Shown here piece by piece: positions 16,657 through 25,844 of a stretch of DNA of 64,000 nucleotides. Source of the stretch: a virus; IMG/VR virus record IMGVR_UViG_3300034037_000036, positions 22,583 to 86,582 of that record, one strand, 5' to 3'. Positions within the stretch are counted from its first letter, which is position 1; the number at the start of each line of letters is the position of its first letter. The position numbers were made by a program, and so were the translations under genes. A model generated the notes under the pieces. The model was not told the origin of the DNA and did no database searches. It was given only the letters and a program-made list of their open reading frames with translations.

Positions 16657-18852
16657 ATGATAAAAGTATTAGTTGTTCCAAGTGATAAAGCGGGTGTTGG
16701 TTATCATCGTTCAATATCTGGTCATGTATATCTTAATAAAAAATATGGGGATTTATTTAAGGTGGACATAACATATGATTTTAATATAAACAATATTGAT
16801 TTTATAAAACAATATGATATAATACATTATCATAGAACATTAGGTTCTTATGAAGATATGGAAAACACGCTTAAAACCCTTGATGATTTGGGAATAGTAA
16901 CAATAATGGATATTGATGATTACTGGGAGCCTAGTAAGGAACATCCTGCATATCATTCTATAAAAATGAATAATATTGATAAAAAGATATTAAATAATAT
17001 AAAAATTGCAAGAAATGTAACAACCACAACTGATATTTTCAAAGAAGAAATTGAAAAATATAATAAAAATGTTTTTGTTATTCCAAATGCAGTAGATGAT
17101 GAAGAAAAGCAATTTATCAGCAATCCAGTTGAGAGTGATAAAATAAGAATTGGTTGGCTTGGTGGTTCTTGTTATGATGAAGACACTGAAGTATTGACAA
17201 ATTATGGTTGGATGAAATTCAAAGACCTTATGGGTCATGAAAAGGTGGCTACATTGGATAAAGAAAGTGGAAATATTGAATATCAAACACCAGTAAGATT
17301 TATTAAGGAAGATTATAATGGTGTTCTTAATGTAGGAAGGAATAATTATATTGATTACAGGGTTACACCAAACCATAATATGTTTGTTTGTTTAAGAGGT
17401 GAAAAAGAATTTAAATTAATTGAATCTGAAAAAGTTCATAAGAAAAGTTTAAGGTTTAAAACTACTGGGAATTGGGAAGGTGATGAATATGAAAAATTTC
17501 CATTTTTAACTTTTGGTGATAGGAATGAAAAATTTGAAATGGATGATATGATGATATTATACGGTTTCTTTTTATGGTGTGGTGAATTTAAAAAAATAAA
17601 TGATGATAAGTGTATTAAGTTTGAAGATAAAACAAATCATATTCATTTAAAAAGAATTATAAAAAAATATTTTGATTCTGATATACCAGTTATTTTTGAA
17701 CCCAAAGTAGTTAGATTTTTTGAAGAGATAAATAATAAAAATAAAAGAATACCAAGAGATTTCTTAAATATTTTTTCTAAAAAACATTTGGAAAAAATAT
17801 TATATGGTTATAAAATTGCTTGTGGTGATGTTATTAAAGATGTAGATAATTTATATACAAAGGAATCAAGGTTAGCTGATGATTTTCAAGAATTGTTATT
17901 TAAATTAGGTGAACATACCATAAAATCCAAAAAGAAAGAGAAAATTGATGGTTTATTATATTATAAACTTATAAGTGTAAAAAATGATAAAGATTATGTA
18001 ACTTTAAAACCATCCCAACAAAAAGAGGTTGAATATAACGGAAAAATATATTGTGTTGAAGTTCCAAACCACATTCTTTATGTGAGGAGAAATGGAAAAC
18101 CTTATTGGTGTGGTAATAGTCATTTAAAAGATTTGGAAATACTTAATGGTGTTGTATCAAAATTTAGAAAAGAAGGATTGTTAGATAAAGTTCAGTTTGT
18201 TTTATGCGGTTTCGATACAAGAGGATATATTACATTTCTTGATAAAAAAACTGGTAAACAACATAAGAGAAAAATAAAACCTGAAGAAAGTGTTTGGTAT
18301 AAATATGAAAAAATATTTACAGATAATTATTCAACAGTTTCAGATAGATATAAAAAGTTTTTAATGGAGTTTAAGAATGAAGAATATGATGATGTTGATA
18401 ATGAACCTTATAGAAGAGTTTGGACAAAACCAATAACAAGATATGCAGAAAATTATAATTTATTTGATATTTCATTAGCTCCGCTTGTGGAAAACAAATT
18501 TAATAAAATGAAATCTCAATTAAAGGTTATTGAAGCTGGTGTACACAAAAAGGCTTTAGTTGCACAAAATTTTGGACCATATACTATTGATATTATCAAT
18601 GGTTTTGTAAAATCCAATAATAAAAAAATGCAATCATATTATTCAGATGAGGGAAATGGTATTTTAATTGATACTAGTAAAAATCATAAGGATTGGTTTA
18701 GACATCTTAAATATTTGGTGGAGAATAAAGATTATATAAATATACTTGGAGAAAATCTTTATAAGACAGTTAAAGGTAAATATACATTGGATTCTGTTAC
18801 AGATATTAGAAAAGATTATTATATTAAATTGTATGAAAAAAATAAAAAATGA
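16657..18852 (+). CDS. Glycosyltransferase (GT-B, GT4-like) interrupted by an intein
   Basis: 731-residue precursor; 415 residues after removal of the intein (residues 172-487). Extein features are those of a GT-B glycosyltransferase: VVPSDKAGVGYHRS at the N-terminus, MDIDDYWEPSKEHPAYH, a linker with VIPNAVD, the C-domain start IGWLGGS-SHLKDLEIL (joined across the intein), and a late sugar-nucleotide-like region (QLKVIEAGVHKKALVAQ, GILIDTSKNHKDW). The precursor can work only after splicing, because the insertion lies in the GGS(S/T)H loop near the donor site. It starts a cluster with two more glycosyltransferases (21793, 22907). Expected role: adding sugars to phage structures, DNA or host surface. 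Confidence 0.85.
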   Translation: MIKVLVVPSDKAGVGYHRSISGHVYLNKKYGDLFKVDITYDFNINNIDFIKQYDIIHYHRTLGSYEDMENTLKTLDDLGIVTIMDIDDYWEPSKEHPAYHSIKMNNIDKKILNNIKIARNVTTTTDIFKEEIEKYNKNVFVIPNAVDDEEKQFISNPVESDKIRIGWLGGSCYDEDTEVLTNYGWMKFKDLMGHEKVATLDKESGNIEYQTPVRFIKEDYNGVLNVGRNNYIDYRVTPNHNMFVCLRGEKEFKLIESEKVHKKSLRFKTTGNWEGDEYEKFPFLTFGDRNEKFEMDDMMILYGFFLWCGEFKKINDDKCIKFEDKTNHIHLKRIIKKYFDSDIPVIFEPKVVRFFEEINNKNKRIPRDFLNIFSKKHLEKILYGYKIACGDVIKDVDNLYTKESRLADDFQELLFKLGEHTIKSKKKEKIDGLLYYKLISVKNDKDYVTLKPSQQKEVEYNGKIYCVEVPNHILYVRRNGKPYWCGNSHLKDLEILNGVVSKFRKEGLLDKVQFVLCGFDTRGYITFLDKKTGKQHKRKIKPEESVWYKYEKIFTDNYSTVSDRYKKFLMEFKNEEYDDVDNEPYRRVWTKPITRYAENYNLFDISLAPLVENKFNKMKSQLKVIEAGVHKKALVAQNFGPYTIDIINGFVKSNNKKMQSYYSDEGNGILIDTSKNHKDWFRHLKYLVENKDYINILGENLYKTVKGKYTLDSVTDIRKDYYIKLYEKNKK
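17170..18117 (+). other. Intein in glycosyltransferase (316 residues)
   Basis: Begins with Cys (codon 17170-17172) after GGS and ends with Asn (codon 18115-18117) before Ser of SHLKDL. Block A: CYDEDTEVLTNYGWMKFKDL. Block B: RVTPNHNMFV. C-terminal blocks: YCVEVPNHILYVRRN and YWCGN. The residue before the final Asn is Gly rather than the usual His. A LAGLIDADG-type endonuclease is traceable (LYGFFLWCGEF, ILYGYKIACGDV) but divergent. No frameshift. Confidence 0.9.
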
Positions 18853-18884
18853 ATTATTTTTTATGGTATTTTTGAAAATAAAAA

Positions 18885-19439
18885 ATGTTGACAGAACAAG
18901 AGATTAAATTAGAATCTGAAAAGTATTTTAAGAATGGAATAAAATATGGGGCATTAACGGAAGATTTGATAAATGACTTTGGAATTAAATTAATGAAAAG
19001 CCCCCTTTTTTCTACAGCTGATCAACCCTGTTCATATGAGGGTGGTTTAATATTATTTTTAAATAAAACAGCTGAATATTCTTATAGATGTGGTAAAATG
19101 TTGGATATTGGTGATGATAATTTAAATTCATTAGCTAAAGTATCATTATTGCATTATATTGGGAGATGTTTTTTCTTTAAAAAAGTTAATAATGAATGGA
19201 AATTAAATAAAGGGATATTATATGAATATAATGATAATTTAATGGCATTAACAACTATCAATTATACAATAAATTTATGCTTAAAATATGGGATAAAATT
19301 GAATGATTATGAATATGAAGCAATTGTTAATGTAGATAAAGAATCTTATCAGGACAAATTTTATGGTGGTATCATATCAAGACTTCTTAAAATTGGAAGA
19401 GAAATGGCTATAACCAAACTTAAAATGGATGGTAAATGA
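18885..19439 (+). CDS. Degenerate HD-domain-like protein
   Basis: 184 residues. The order of motifs recalls phage HD-type phosphohydrolases: a YEGGLILFLNKTAEYSY segment where enzymes have GGLxDHS, then LAKVSLLHYIGR where enzymes have ALLHDIGK, then YEYNDNLMALTTINY where enzymes carry a further His. The first His is gone, the HD pair reads HY, and the last His is lost, so metal binding is unlikely. It may be a regulatory or structural relative. This is pattern reading only. It ends in an ATGA overlap with the next gene. Confidence 0.5.
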   Translation: MLTEQEIKLESEKYFKNGIKYGALTEDLINDFGIKLMKSPLFSTADQPCSYEGGLILFLNKTAEYSYRCGKMLDIGDDNLNSLAKVSLLHYIGRCFFFKKVNNEWKLNKGILYEYNDNLMALTTINYTINLCLKYGIKLNDYEYEAIVNVDKESYQDKFYGGIISRLLKIGREMAITKLKMDGK

Positions 19440-20293
19440 AAAAAATTAAATCACTAATAACGGCTTTTTTTATGGGTATTAAAAAGATAGAAGATAAAAT
19501 AACTTCAAACAATGATTCTGATGTATTATATAGAGAAGATATAAATGCGAACAGACTATCAGATGCTTTGCTCAGAGGTGAATTAACTGAAGAGGTTAAA
19601 AAATTAAGATGGAGAATATATAAAATATTATCTTATTATGATGAAAAAGATTTTGTAATAAAGGGTTATGATGAAAATGACATCCCTATAATTGAAGCTA
19701 AAAAGAAAACTGTTAATATTAAGAAATTAAACATATACAAAGATGATAACGATATAGAAATGATAATTAAAAATGTAAATTATTATTCAGGGGTTTCAGA
19801 TGCTTCAGGGAATGAAAAATTAGATTTAATTGGGATGGAAAATGAAACAAAGTCAAATACTAAAATAGAAATTGAATATAATTCATTACCCAAGTTCAAT
19901 TTAGAAGAATATATAGAAAAAATGGTGGTTAAGAAAAAGGGTGAATCTTATATAAATGAATTATATGTTAATAAGTATGAAAAATGTGAATATAGGAGGC
20001 GTGATAAATTATTTTTATCTGAAATTAAGAAAATTAAAGATAATAATTTTAAAAGTAGTATAACTGATATTAAAAAAATAAAATTTATTTCAGATTTTTC
20101 AGATTTAAAAGTTAAATTATTACATGAATTTGAATTTGATATTATAAAGTTAATTGATGTAATAGAATATGATTATTGGTATATAATTAGACTTGAATCA
20201 AAAGAAGGGGAAATATTTAATAGAGCTATATATGAAGATTACATAAATAAAGAATTAGAGGAAAAATATAAATTAAAGGCTAGAAAAAAATAA
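19436..20293 (+). CDS. Conserved-looking phage protein of unknown function, 285 residues
   Basis: Charged soluble protein. An N-terminal part contains the block EDINANRLSDALLRGELTEE followed by VKKLRWRIYKIL, a motif I recall from conserved hypothetical proteins of marine myophages. The middle is beta-rich; the end is basic (EEKYKLKARKK). Translation is coupled to the HD-like gene. Function unknown. Confidence 0.6.
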   Translation: MKKIKSLITAFFMGIKKIEDKITSNNDSDVLYREDINANRLSDALLRGELTEEVKKLRWRIYKILSYYDEKDFVIKGYDENDIPIIEAKKKTVNIKKLNIYKDDNDIEMIIKNVNYYSGVSDASGNEKLDLIGMENETKSNTKIEIEYNSLPKFNLEEYIEKMVVKKKGESYINELYVNKYEKCEYRRRDKLFLSEIKKIKDNNFKSSITDIKKIKFISDFSDLKVKLLHEFEFDIIKLIDVIEYDYWYIIRLESKEGEIFNRAIYEDYINKELEEKYKLKARKK

Positions 20294-20295
20294 TA

Positions 20296-20694
20296 TTATT
20301 TTTCATCTTCTTTATTTTTCTTTTTTACTATTTTAAAACCCAATACAACTAACCATTTGTTTAACAACAAAACCAAGTCATCTAAAAAGACTTGTACCAC
20401 AATGAATGAATATATTATATATATCAATTGTTGATAATATCTTATTGGATCAGCAAACAAAATCGGGATATATCTTATTATTTCCAATATTGCTAATACA
20501 GTTCCTATTAACCAAACACCTTTTGTTCTCCCTTTTTTCCTAACAGGTGAAAAGAACCAATTAATCCAATTAAAATTTTCTGAAAAATATAATCCATACG
20601 AAACCAATATCACAATTAACATATATTCATAATCTAAATTTTTGATAAATTCAGTTATTGTTTGTGATATTAGTTCAGTTCCTAATTCTTTCAT
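20296..20694 (-). CDS. Membrane protein, 132 residues
   Basis: Three hydrophobic segments (about 24-40, 62-80, 88-105) with a basic loop (RKKGRTKGVW) after the first and a lysine-rich end. The only minus-strand gene between 16.6 and 30.3 kb. It faces the 285-residue gene tail to tail, with a short A/T-only palindrome at the junction. Function unknown. Confidence 0.6.
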   Translation of the reverse strand: MKELGTELISQTITEFIKNLDYEYMLIVILVSYGLYFSENFNWINWFFSPVRKKGRTKGVWLIGTVLAILEIIRYIPILFADPIRYYQQLIYIIYSFIVVQVFLDDLVLLLNKWLVVLGFKIVKKKNKEDEK

Positions 20695-20817
20695 TATGAA
20701 TTTTAATGTTTGATATTAATAGCTTCTAATATTAAATATTTAACAAAATTCAATTACATATTTGTTATTATATTTATTTTTAATTTAAGTTTTAAGAATA
20801 AATAAAAAGATTTATTT

Positions 20818-21423
20818 ATGGTAAGATTAGGAATATCATTAAATGACGTAATGAGAGATTTTATTGGTCAATTGGAATATGTATATATGAAATATTATGA
20901 CAATGATTTTGAAATTGATTATGATACTATAGTTGATTTTGATAACTTACATAAATATTTTAATTTTAAAACAAAAAAAGAATTTTATAAATTTATTTAT
21001 GAGGATGCACCATTGGAAGTTTTTGGTCATGCATCTCAAAAACACGATAATTTATTTAATGATTTTAATAATTTTATATTGGATATTGAAGATTTTGAAG
21101 AACCATTGGACGTAATTGTTGTTAGTAGAGAATTTTCCACATCAATACCATCAACATATTTTTTTCTATCAAAAGTTTTATGTAAATCAAATAAAGTAAT
21201 TTTCTATAAAGAATATGAAGATGTTTGGAAACATGTTGATATATTGATTACAGCAAATCCAATAGAGATTAGTAATAAACCAATAGATAAGGTAGTAATT
21301 AAATCATTAATGCCATATAATAAAAATATTATTGCGGATTATACATTAGAAGATGTTAGAGAATTTTTTAATGATTATAAATTTAGAAATAAAATAATAG
21401 AAGAAAAAAAATTATTATCATGA
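20818..21423 (+). CDS. HAD-like protein lacking the catalytic aspartates
   Basis: 201 residues. The N-terminus (LGISLNDVMRDFIGQLEYVY) aligns by eye with phage HAD-type 5'-nucleotidase relatives that begin I-D-x-D-G-V-L-R-D-F. Here the D-x-D pair reads S-L-N, so phosphotransfer chemistry should be lost. Further blocks fit the fold: DVIVVSREFSTSIPSTYFFLSK (motif II position), HVDILITANP and a late ADYTLEDVREF. ATGA overlap with the next gene. A binding or scaffold role is inferred. Confidence 0.5.
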   Translation: MVRLGISLNDVMRDFIGQLEYVYMKYYDNDFEIDYDTIVDFDNLHKYFNFKTKKEFYKFIYEDAPLEVFGHASQKHDNLFNDFNNFILDIEDFEEPLDVIVVSREFSTSIPSTYFFLSKVLCKSNKVIFYKEYEDVWKHVDILITANPIEISNKPIDKVVIKSLMPYNKNIIADYTLEDVREFFNDYKFRNKIIEEKKLLS

Positions 21424-21764
21424 TCAAATCAGGAAATTATTCATTTTATTTTGATTTAGAAAGAATGAATGAAGTAATTCATAACAGAGAAGATTTAAAA
21501 GCTGGATGTATTGAAGATGTTACTGAATATATTAAATATGATTCAGAAGGAAAGGTATTAAATAAAACAATAATTAAAAAGAAAAAACATAAAGAAGAAT
21601 TATATGATGGTCCATTATATGAAATGATTTCAAATATGATATTTGCTTTAATGGGAATGGACTATGATGATGATACTATAAATATAGATTTTGAAAATAT
21701 GAGTTTTAATAATAAACTAATTTTTAACACATTGTTAAATTTAGGAATAATAAAATATAAATAA
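21420..21764 (+). CDS. Unknown 114-residue protein
   Basis: Translation-coupled to the HAD-like gene (ATGA). N-terminal SGNYSFYFDLERM, basic middle (IIKKKKHKEE), acidic C-terminal half (DYDDDTINIDFENMSF). The pairing with the HAD-like protein suggests they work together. I do not recognise the family. Confidence 0.55.
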   Translation: MIKSGNYSFYFDLERMNEVIHNREDLKAGCIEDVTEYIKYDSEGKVLNKTIIKKKKHKEELYDGPLYEMISNMIFALMGMDYDDDTINIDFENMSFNNKLIFNTLLNLGIIKYK

Positions 21765-21792
21765 ACATAACTTAAAATAAAACTTTTAAAAT

Positions 21793-22920
21793 ATGAGCGA
21801 ATTAGAAAAAAAGATTTCTGATGTAGAAAATTCAATTGAAAAATTGAAAAATAATGAATTTAATTTTCATTTTATTACTATAGACAGTAAAGGAGTACCA
21901 AATGATTATGTGGAAAACATTTATGACCATGTTAAAACATTAACAGAAATGGGTCATAATGCAAATATATTATATGAAAAAGAAGATTATGTTGATGCTT
22001 CTGAATGGCTTGGAGAGGAATATAAAGATTTGAAAAAATTAGTTATAGAAGGAAGTGATTTAAAAGTATCAATGCATGATTTTATTGTAGTACCAGAAGC
22101 ATTTCCAAATATTATGAAACAATTAAAAAATCTACCAAGCAAAAAGATTGTATTATGTCAAAATTATGATTATATTCTTGACACATTGCCTTTTACTTCA
22201 AGATGGGTTGATTATGGATTTGTTGAAGCAATTGTAACATCTAATTGGCTTGGTGAAATCACCTCAACATTATTTCCAAACGAATCCTTAAATATCATAC
22301 CATTTGGCATTGACACTAAATTATTTAATAAACCGAATAAAAAGAAAGATTGTAAGATTGCAATATATACAAATGATAGTGGATTAAGTGCTAGGATAAT
22401 CAAAGCATTTTATTTAAAATATCCAATGTATAAATGGTTAACTTTTGTTGATTGTAAATCATTAACACCTCAAAAATTATCTGAAGAGTTGAAATCTTGT
22501 TGTTTATCTGTTTGGATTGATCCAAATACAACCAACTCAACATTTCCGTTAAAATCAATAGAGTGTGATACTCCAGTTATTGGAAAAATACCTGAAATTA
22601 TTCCAGATTGGATGAAAAATGTAAACGAAGAAAATGGTTCATTTACCATTGAAGATAATGGTTTGTGGATTAATAGTACAATAGCCATTCCTGATATTAT
22701 TGCACAATATATGAAAAATTGGTTTGAGGATAATAAATATGAAGTTCTCAATGAAAAAATGGAAGAATTGAGAGGAAAATATACAAAGGATAAACAAAAA
22801 GAAGCTATTCAAACTGTATATAAATCATTAATTGAAAAAAGATTATCAGAATTAAATAATGTTTTAAATAATTTAAAAGAATTACAATCTAAAAATTTAG
22901 TGTCAGATGAAGAAAAATAA
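21793..22920 (+). CDS. Glycosyltransferase, GT4-like
   Basis: 375 residues. An N-terminal helical lead (1-22) precedes a GT-B fold: FHFITIDSKGVPNDYVENIY at the start, FIVVPEAFPN and KKIVLCQNYDYIL, a linker IIPFGIDTKLFN, and a C-domain with AIYTNDSGLSARIIKAF and STFPLKSIECDTPVIGKIPE, where the usual E-x7-E loop is shortened. A coiled-coil tail ends the protein. It overlaps the GT2-like gene by 14 bases, so the two are co-expressed. Confidence 0.8.
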   Translation: MSELEKKISDVENSIEKLKNNEFNFHFITIDSKGVPNDYVENIYDHVKTLTEMGHNANILYEKEDYVDASEWLGEEYKDLKKLVIEGSDLKVSMHDFIVVPEAFPNIMKQLKNLPSKKIVLCQNYDYILDTLPFTSRWVDYGFVEAIVTSNWLGEITSTLFPNESLNIIPFGIDTKLFNKPNKKKDCKIAIYTNDSGLSARIIKAFYLKYPMYKWLTFVDCKSLTPQKLSEELKSCCLSVWIDPNTTNSTFPLKSIECDTPVIGKIPEIIPDWMKNVNEENGSFTIEDNGLWINSTIAIPDIIAQYMKNWFEDNKYEVLNEKMEELRGKYTKDKQKEAIQTVYKSLIEKRLSELNNVLNNLKELQSKNLVSDEEK

Positions 22921-23725
22921 AACAGATATTACAGTATTGATTCCAATTCATGAATTGGATGAGAGTACACAATCACTATTTGAAAAAGCAATTAAAAGTG
23001 TTGAAAATCAAGAAATGTTGCCGCAAAAGGTAATGATTATTGTCCCCAAAGGAAGTTATGTGATAGATTTACTTAAAAAAATGGATTATGGGGATATTAA
23101 AGATATTGTAGAAATTGTTGAAAATGATAGTGGTGATACTTCATTTCAGGCACAAATAAATTATGGTGCTAATAAAGTTGAAACAAAGTATTTCACAATA
23201 TTGGAATTTGATGATGAAATGGGTTCTATTTGGTTGAGAAATGCCCATGAATATATTGAAGAAAAAGGAAATGAAGTTGATGTATTCCTACCAATAGTAA
23301 TTGATACGGATAAAAATAATGTATTTGCTGGATTTACAAATGAAGCTGTTTGGGTATATGGTTTTAGTGAAAGAATGGGATATTTAGATAGTGAAGCATT
23401 GGATAATTATAATAGTTTTTCTATTGATGGGATGGTAATTAAAACAGAGGTTTTTAATGAAGTTGGTGGATTGAAAACAAAAATAAAAATATATTTTATA
23501 TATGAATTTTTATTGAGGCTGGCTTATCTAGGTCATAATATTTTTGTAATACCAAAATTTGGTTATAAACATACAAACGAAAGGGAAAACTCATTATTTT
23601 ACAATTATAAAAAGGAAATTAGACCAGATGAGGCAAAGTGGTGGCAATCGGTTGCAAAAAGAGAATATATGTTTAAAGAAGATAGAGACATTCCTATTTT
23701 GGAGAAAGTTGATGATTCTGAATAG
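22907..23725 (+). CDS. Glycosyltransferase family 2-like (GT-A)
   Basis: 272 residues. ITVLIPIHELDE at the N-terminus is the GT2 nucleotide-binding strand; SVENQEMLPQKVMIIV, NYGANKVETKYFTILEFDDE (DxD-like metal site reading DDE) and a later GMVIKTEVFNEVGG acceptor-side motif follow the family order. A cytoplasmic enzyme with no membrane segment. It ends the glycosylation cluster before a strong terminator. Donor and acceptor cannot be told. Confidence 0.8.
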   Translation: MKKNKTDITVLIPIHELDESTQSLFEKAIKSVENQEMLPQKVMIIVPKGSYVIDLLKKMDYGDIKDIVEIVENDSGDTSFQAQINYGANKVETKYFTILEFDDEMGSIWLRNAHEYIEEKGNEVDVFLPIVIDTDKNNVFAGFTNEAVWVYGFSERMGYLDSEALDNYNSFSIDGMVIKTEVFNEVGGLKTKIKIYFIYEFLLRLAYLGHNIFVIPKFGYKHTNERENSLFYNYKKEIRPDEAKWWQSVAKREYMFKEDRDIPILEKVDDSE

Positions 23726-23756
23726 TTAAGTTATTATAAATAAATAATATTAAGTT

Positions 23757-23796
23757 ATTTGGTGGGATTCATTAACCCAATAAAATCCCACCAAAT
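23757..23796 (+). terminator. Intrinsic terminator with 13-bp stem
   Basis: ATTTGGTGGGATT / AATCCCACCAAAT, perfectly paired with a 14-base loop, lies 32 bases after the GT2 gene. The following sequence is T-rich but lacks a long T run. Confidence 0.75.
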
Positions 23797-23862
23797 TAAT
23801 TTTAATATAGAAAATTATATCCAATATGTTATGTTTAATAAAATGAACAATATTTTTTATGA

Positions 23863-24582
23863 ATGGGAAAGAAAACAAATAAAAACTATTTTGGCAAAGA
23901 AGAAGAGGAAGCTGTAGTTAGATTTATTTCTACAGACGATCCGATAGAAAGGGATAAAATTTACAGGGAATATCTTGAAAAACCATTAAATAGAATGGTT
24001 GATTCTATTATCAAAAGATATAAATTGATAAGAAAACATATTGATTATAGTGAATTGCATGCAGACACATTATCTTATTTATTAACAAAAACAGACAAAT
24101 TCAAACCCAGCAAAAATAAAAAGGCATATTCTTATTATGGAACAATATGCAAAAATTATCTTATTGCATCATTATTAAATGATAATAAAAGATTAAAAAC
24201 ATTTCTTGAATTTGATCCCCATAAAACACAGATTGATAAACGTGATGATTTGGTTTATTATATAGATAATGAAGATTTTGACACATCAAAATTATTTAGC
24301 AATATAATTGAAGAAATTAGTAATATATTAGAGAACGGAGCTTATGAAAATAAAAAATTAAATGATAATGAAATAAAAGTTGGAAAATCTCTTATTGAAA
24401 TTTTTACAAATTGGGAATTGATTTTTGGTAACTTTGGCAAAAGTCCAAAATATAATAAAAATTTTGTTTTAAATGTGATTAGAGAATATACAAATTTAAG
24501 CACAAAAGAGATTAGAGATTCAATGAAGAAATATAAGATAGTATATAATATTATAAAAAACAATCAATTAAATTCTGATTAA
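23863..24582 (+). CDS. 55: gp55-like late-transcription sigma factor
   Basis: 239 residues. The block EEEAVVRFISTDDPIERDKIY...LEKPLNRMVDSIIKRY followed by LHADTLSYLLTKTDKFKP and AYSYYGTICKNYLI resembles T4 gp55 and its marine relatives, a reduced sigma containing mainly region 2. In T4 it works with gp33 and the sliding clamp at TATAAATA promoters. The C-terminal third is divergent. It abuts thyA. The matching promoter motif here may be the TATTTATATA-type sites noted elsewhere (inference). Confidence 0.7.
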   Translation: MGKKTNKNYFGKEEEEAVVRFISTDDPIERDKIYREYLEKPLNRMVDSIIKRYKLIRKHIDYSELHADTLSYLLTKTDKFKPSKNKKAYSYYGTICKNYLIASLLNDNKRLKTFLEFDPHKTQIDKRDDLVYYIDNEDFDTSKLFSNIIEEISNILENGAYENKKLNDNEIKVGKSLIEIFTNWELIFGNFGKSPKYNKNFVLNVIREYTNLSTKEIRDSMKKYKIVYNIIKNNQLNSD

Positions 24583-25407
24583 ATGGAACAATATCATAAA
24601 TTGATAAGATATGTATTGGATAATGGAAAGGAAAAATCAAATAGGACTGGCATAAATACAATTAGTGCATTTGGTTATCAAATGAGATTTAATTTATCAG
24701 ATGGTTTTCCAATTGTTACAACAAAGAAAATACATTTTAAATCAGTTGTTCATGAATTATTATGGTTTTTAAAAGGTGATACAAATATAAAATATTTAAA
24801 TAAAAACGGGGTTACAATTTGGGATGAATGGGCAAATGAGAACGGTGATTTAGGTCCGATATATGGTTATCAATGGAGGAATTGGAATGGGGAAGGTATT
24901 GATCAAATAAGTAATGTAATTAAAGAAATTAAAGAAAATCCAAATAGCAGAAGGTTAATTGTAACCGCATGGAATCCATCGGTTTTGCCAGATGATAAAA
25001 AAAGTTTTTCAGAGAATGTTACAAATGGTAAAGCAGCATTACCGCCATGTCATTCATTTTTTCAATTTTATGTGCAAGACAATAAATTAAGTTGTCAATT
25101 ATATCAAAGAAGTGCTGATGTGTTTCTTGGTGTTCCATTCAATATTTCATCATATTCTTTATTATTGCATATGGTAGCACATGTTTGTTCATTAGAACCT
25201 GGTGAATTTATACATACATTTGGAGATGTTCATATATATAAAAATCATTTAAGTCAAATTGAAGAATTATTATCAAGAGATTTTAAAGAATTACCTAAAT
25301 TAGAGTTAAATAAGGATATAAAAAACATATTTGATTTTAAATATGAAGATATTAAATTGATAAATTATCAATATCATCCGCCAATTAAAGCTAATGTAGC
25401 CATATAA
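24583..25407 (+). CDS. thyA: Thymidylate synthase ThyA
   Basis: 274 residues, close to the 264 of E. coli. It makes dTMP from dUMP with methylene-tetrahydrofolate. Seen: phosphate-binding NRTGINT at the N-terminus, [32 protein letters not shown], catalytic Cys156 in [26 protein letters not shown], and [10 protein letters not shown] 10-residue insertion (about 136-149) precedes the catalytic loop. The C-terminus NVAI resembles the functional end of the family. It starts directly after the gp55-like stop. Confidence 0.97.
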   Translation: MEQYHKLIRYVLDNGKEKSNRTGINTISAFGYQMRFNLSDGFPIVTTKKIHFKSVVHELLWFLKGDTNIKYLNKNGVTIWDEWANENGDLGPIYGYQWRNWNGEGIDQISNVIKEIKENPNSRRLIVTAWNPSVLPDDKKSFSENVTNGKAALPPCHSFFQFYVQDNKLSCQLYQRSADVFLGVPFNISSYSLLLHMVAHVCSLEPGEFIHTFGDVHIYKNHLSQIEELLSRDFKELPKLELNKDIKNIFDFKYEDIKLINYQYHPPIKANVAI

Positions 25408-25420
25408 TTTTAAAATTAAA

Positions 25421-25436
25421 CTATTTATATATGTGG
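25421..25436 (+). promoter_or_regulatory. Candidate phage promoter motif
   Basis: CTATTTATATATGTGG, 30 bases before the first baseplate-block gene. The same motif form appears upstream of genes at 1499, 33473(-) and 59069(-). Candidate site for phage-modified polymerase. Confidence 0.4.
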
Positions 25437-25465
25437 AATATTAATACATATAAAAATTTTACATT

Positions 25466-25834
25466 ATGGCTACAAGAAGAACATTAAAAATAAGATTAAC
25501 TAACAAAAAAAGTGTTGAAACATTATTACAAGAAGTATATAATGACGCATGCTTACAAGTAATTGATGTTAACAATACTATAAATGAACTAAAAAAAACA
25601 TTTGAACCCGAAGATATAAATGAATTAGCTTTAATTACAAAAGAAAAATCAACATTATTGAAGGTAAAAGATTCGGCAATAAAAATAAAATTGGATGTGG
25701 GTAGATTATTATCAGATATTATGAAAAAAGGTGGGGATATTGAAGAAGTTAATGAAATGAGAAAAGCTGAAGGGTTACCAACTCTTGATGAATATGGGAA
25801 AATTAGAGAGATGTTAAAAGAAATGAAAAAATAA
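25466..25834 (+). CDS. Small helical protein at the head of the baseplate block
   Basis: 122 residues. Begins MATRRTLKIRLTNKKSVETL, then long helices with a coiled-coil pattern. No membrane segment. It sits 10 bases before the 480-residue structural gene and behind a candidate phage promoter, so it is probably a virion or assembly protein. Function unknown. Confidence 0.55.
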   Translation: MATRRTLKIRLTNKKSVETLLQEVYNDACLQVIDVNNTINELKKTFEPEDINELALITKEKSTLLKVKDSAIKIKLDVGRLLSDIMKKGGDIEEVNEMRKAEGLPTLDEYGKIREMLKEMKK

Positions 25835-25844
25835 AATATGTATC

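Noticed and set aside
18867-18874. TATTTTTG as a host-type -7 box before the HD-like gene
   Set aside because: No TTTG at the -33 position, and the base after the box is A rather than C or T. Such T/A-rich matches are common by chance here.
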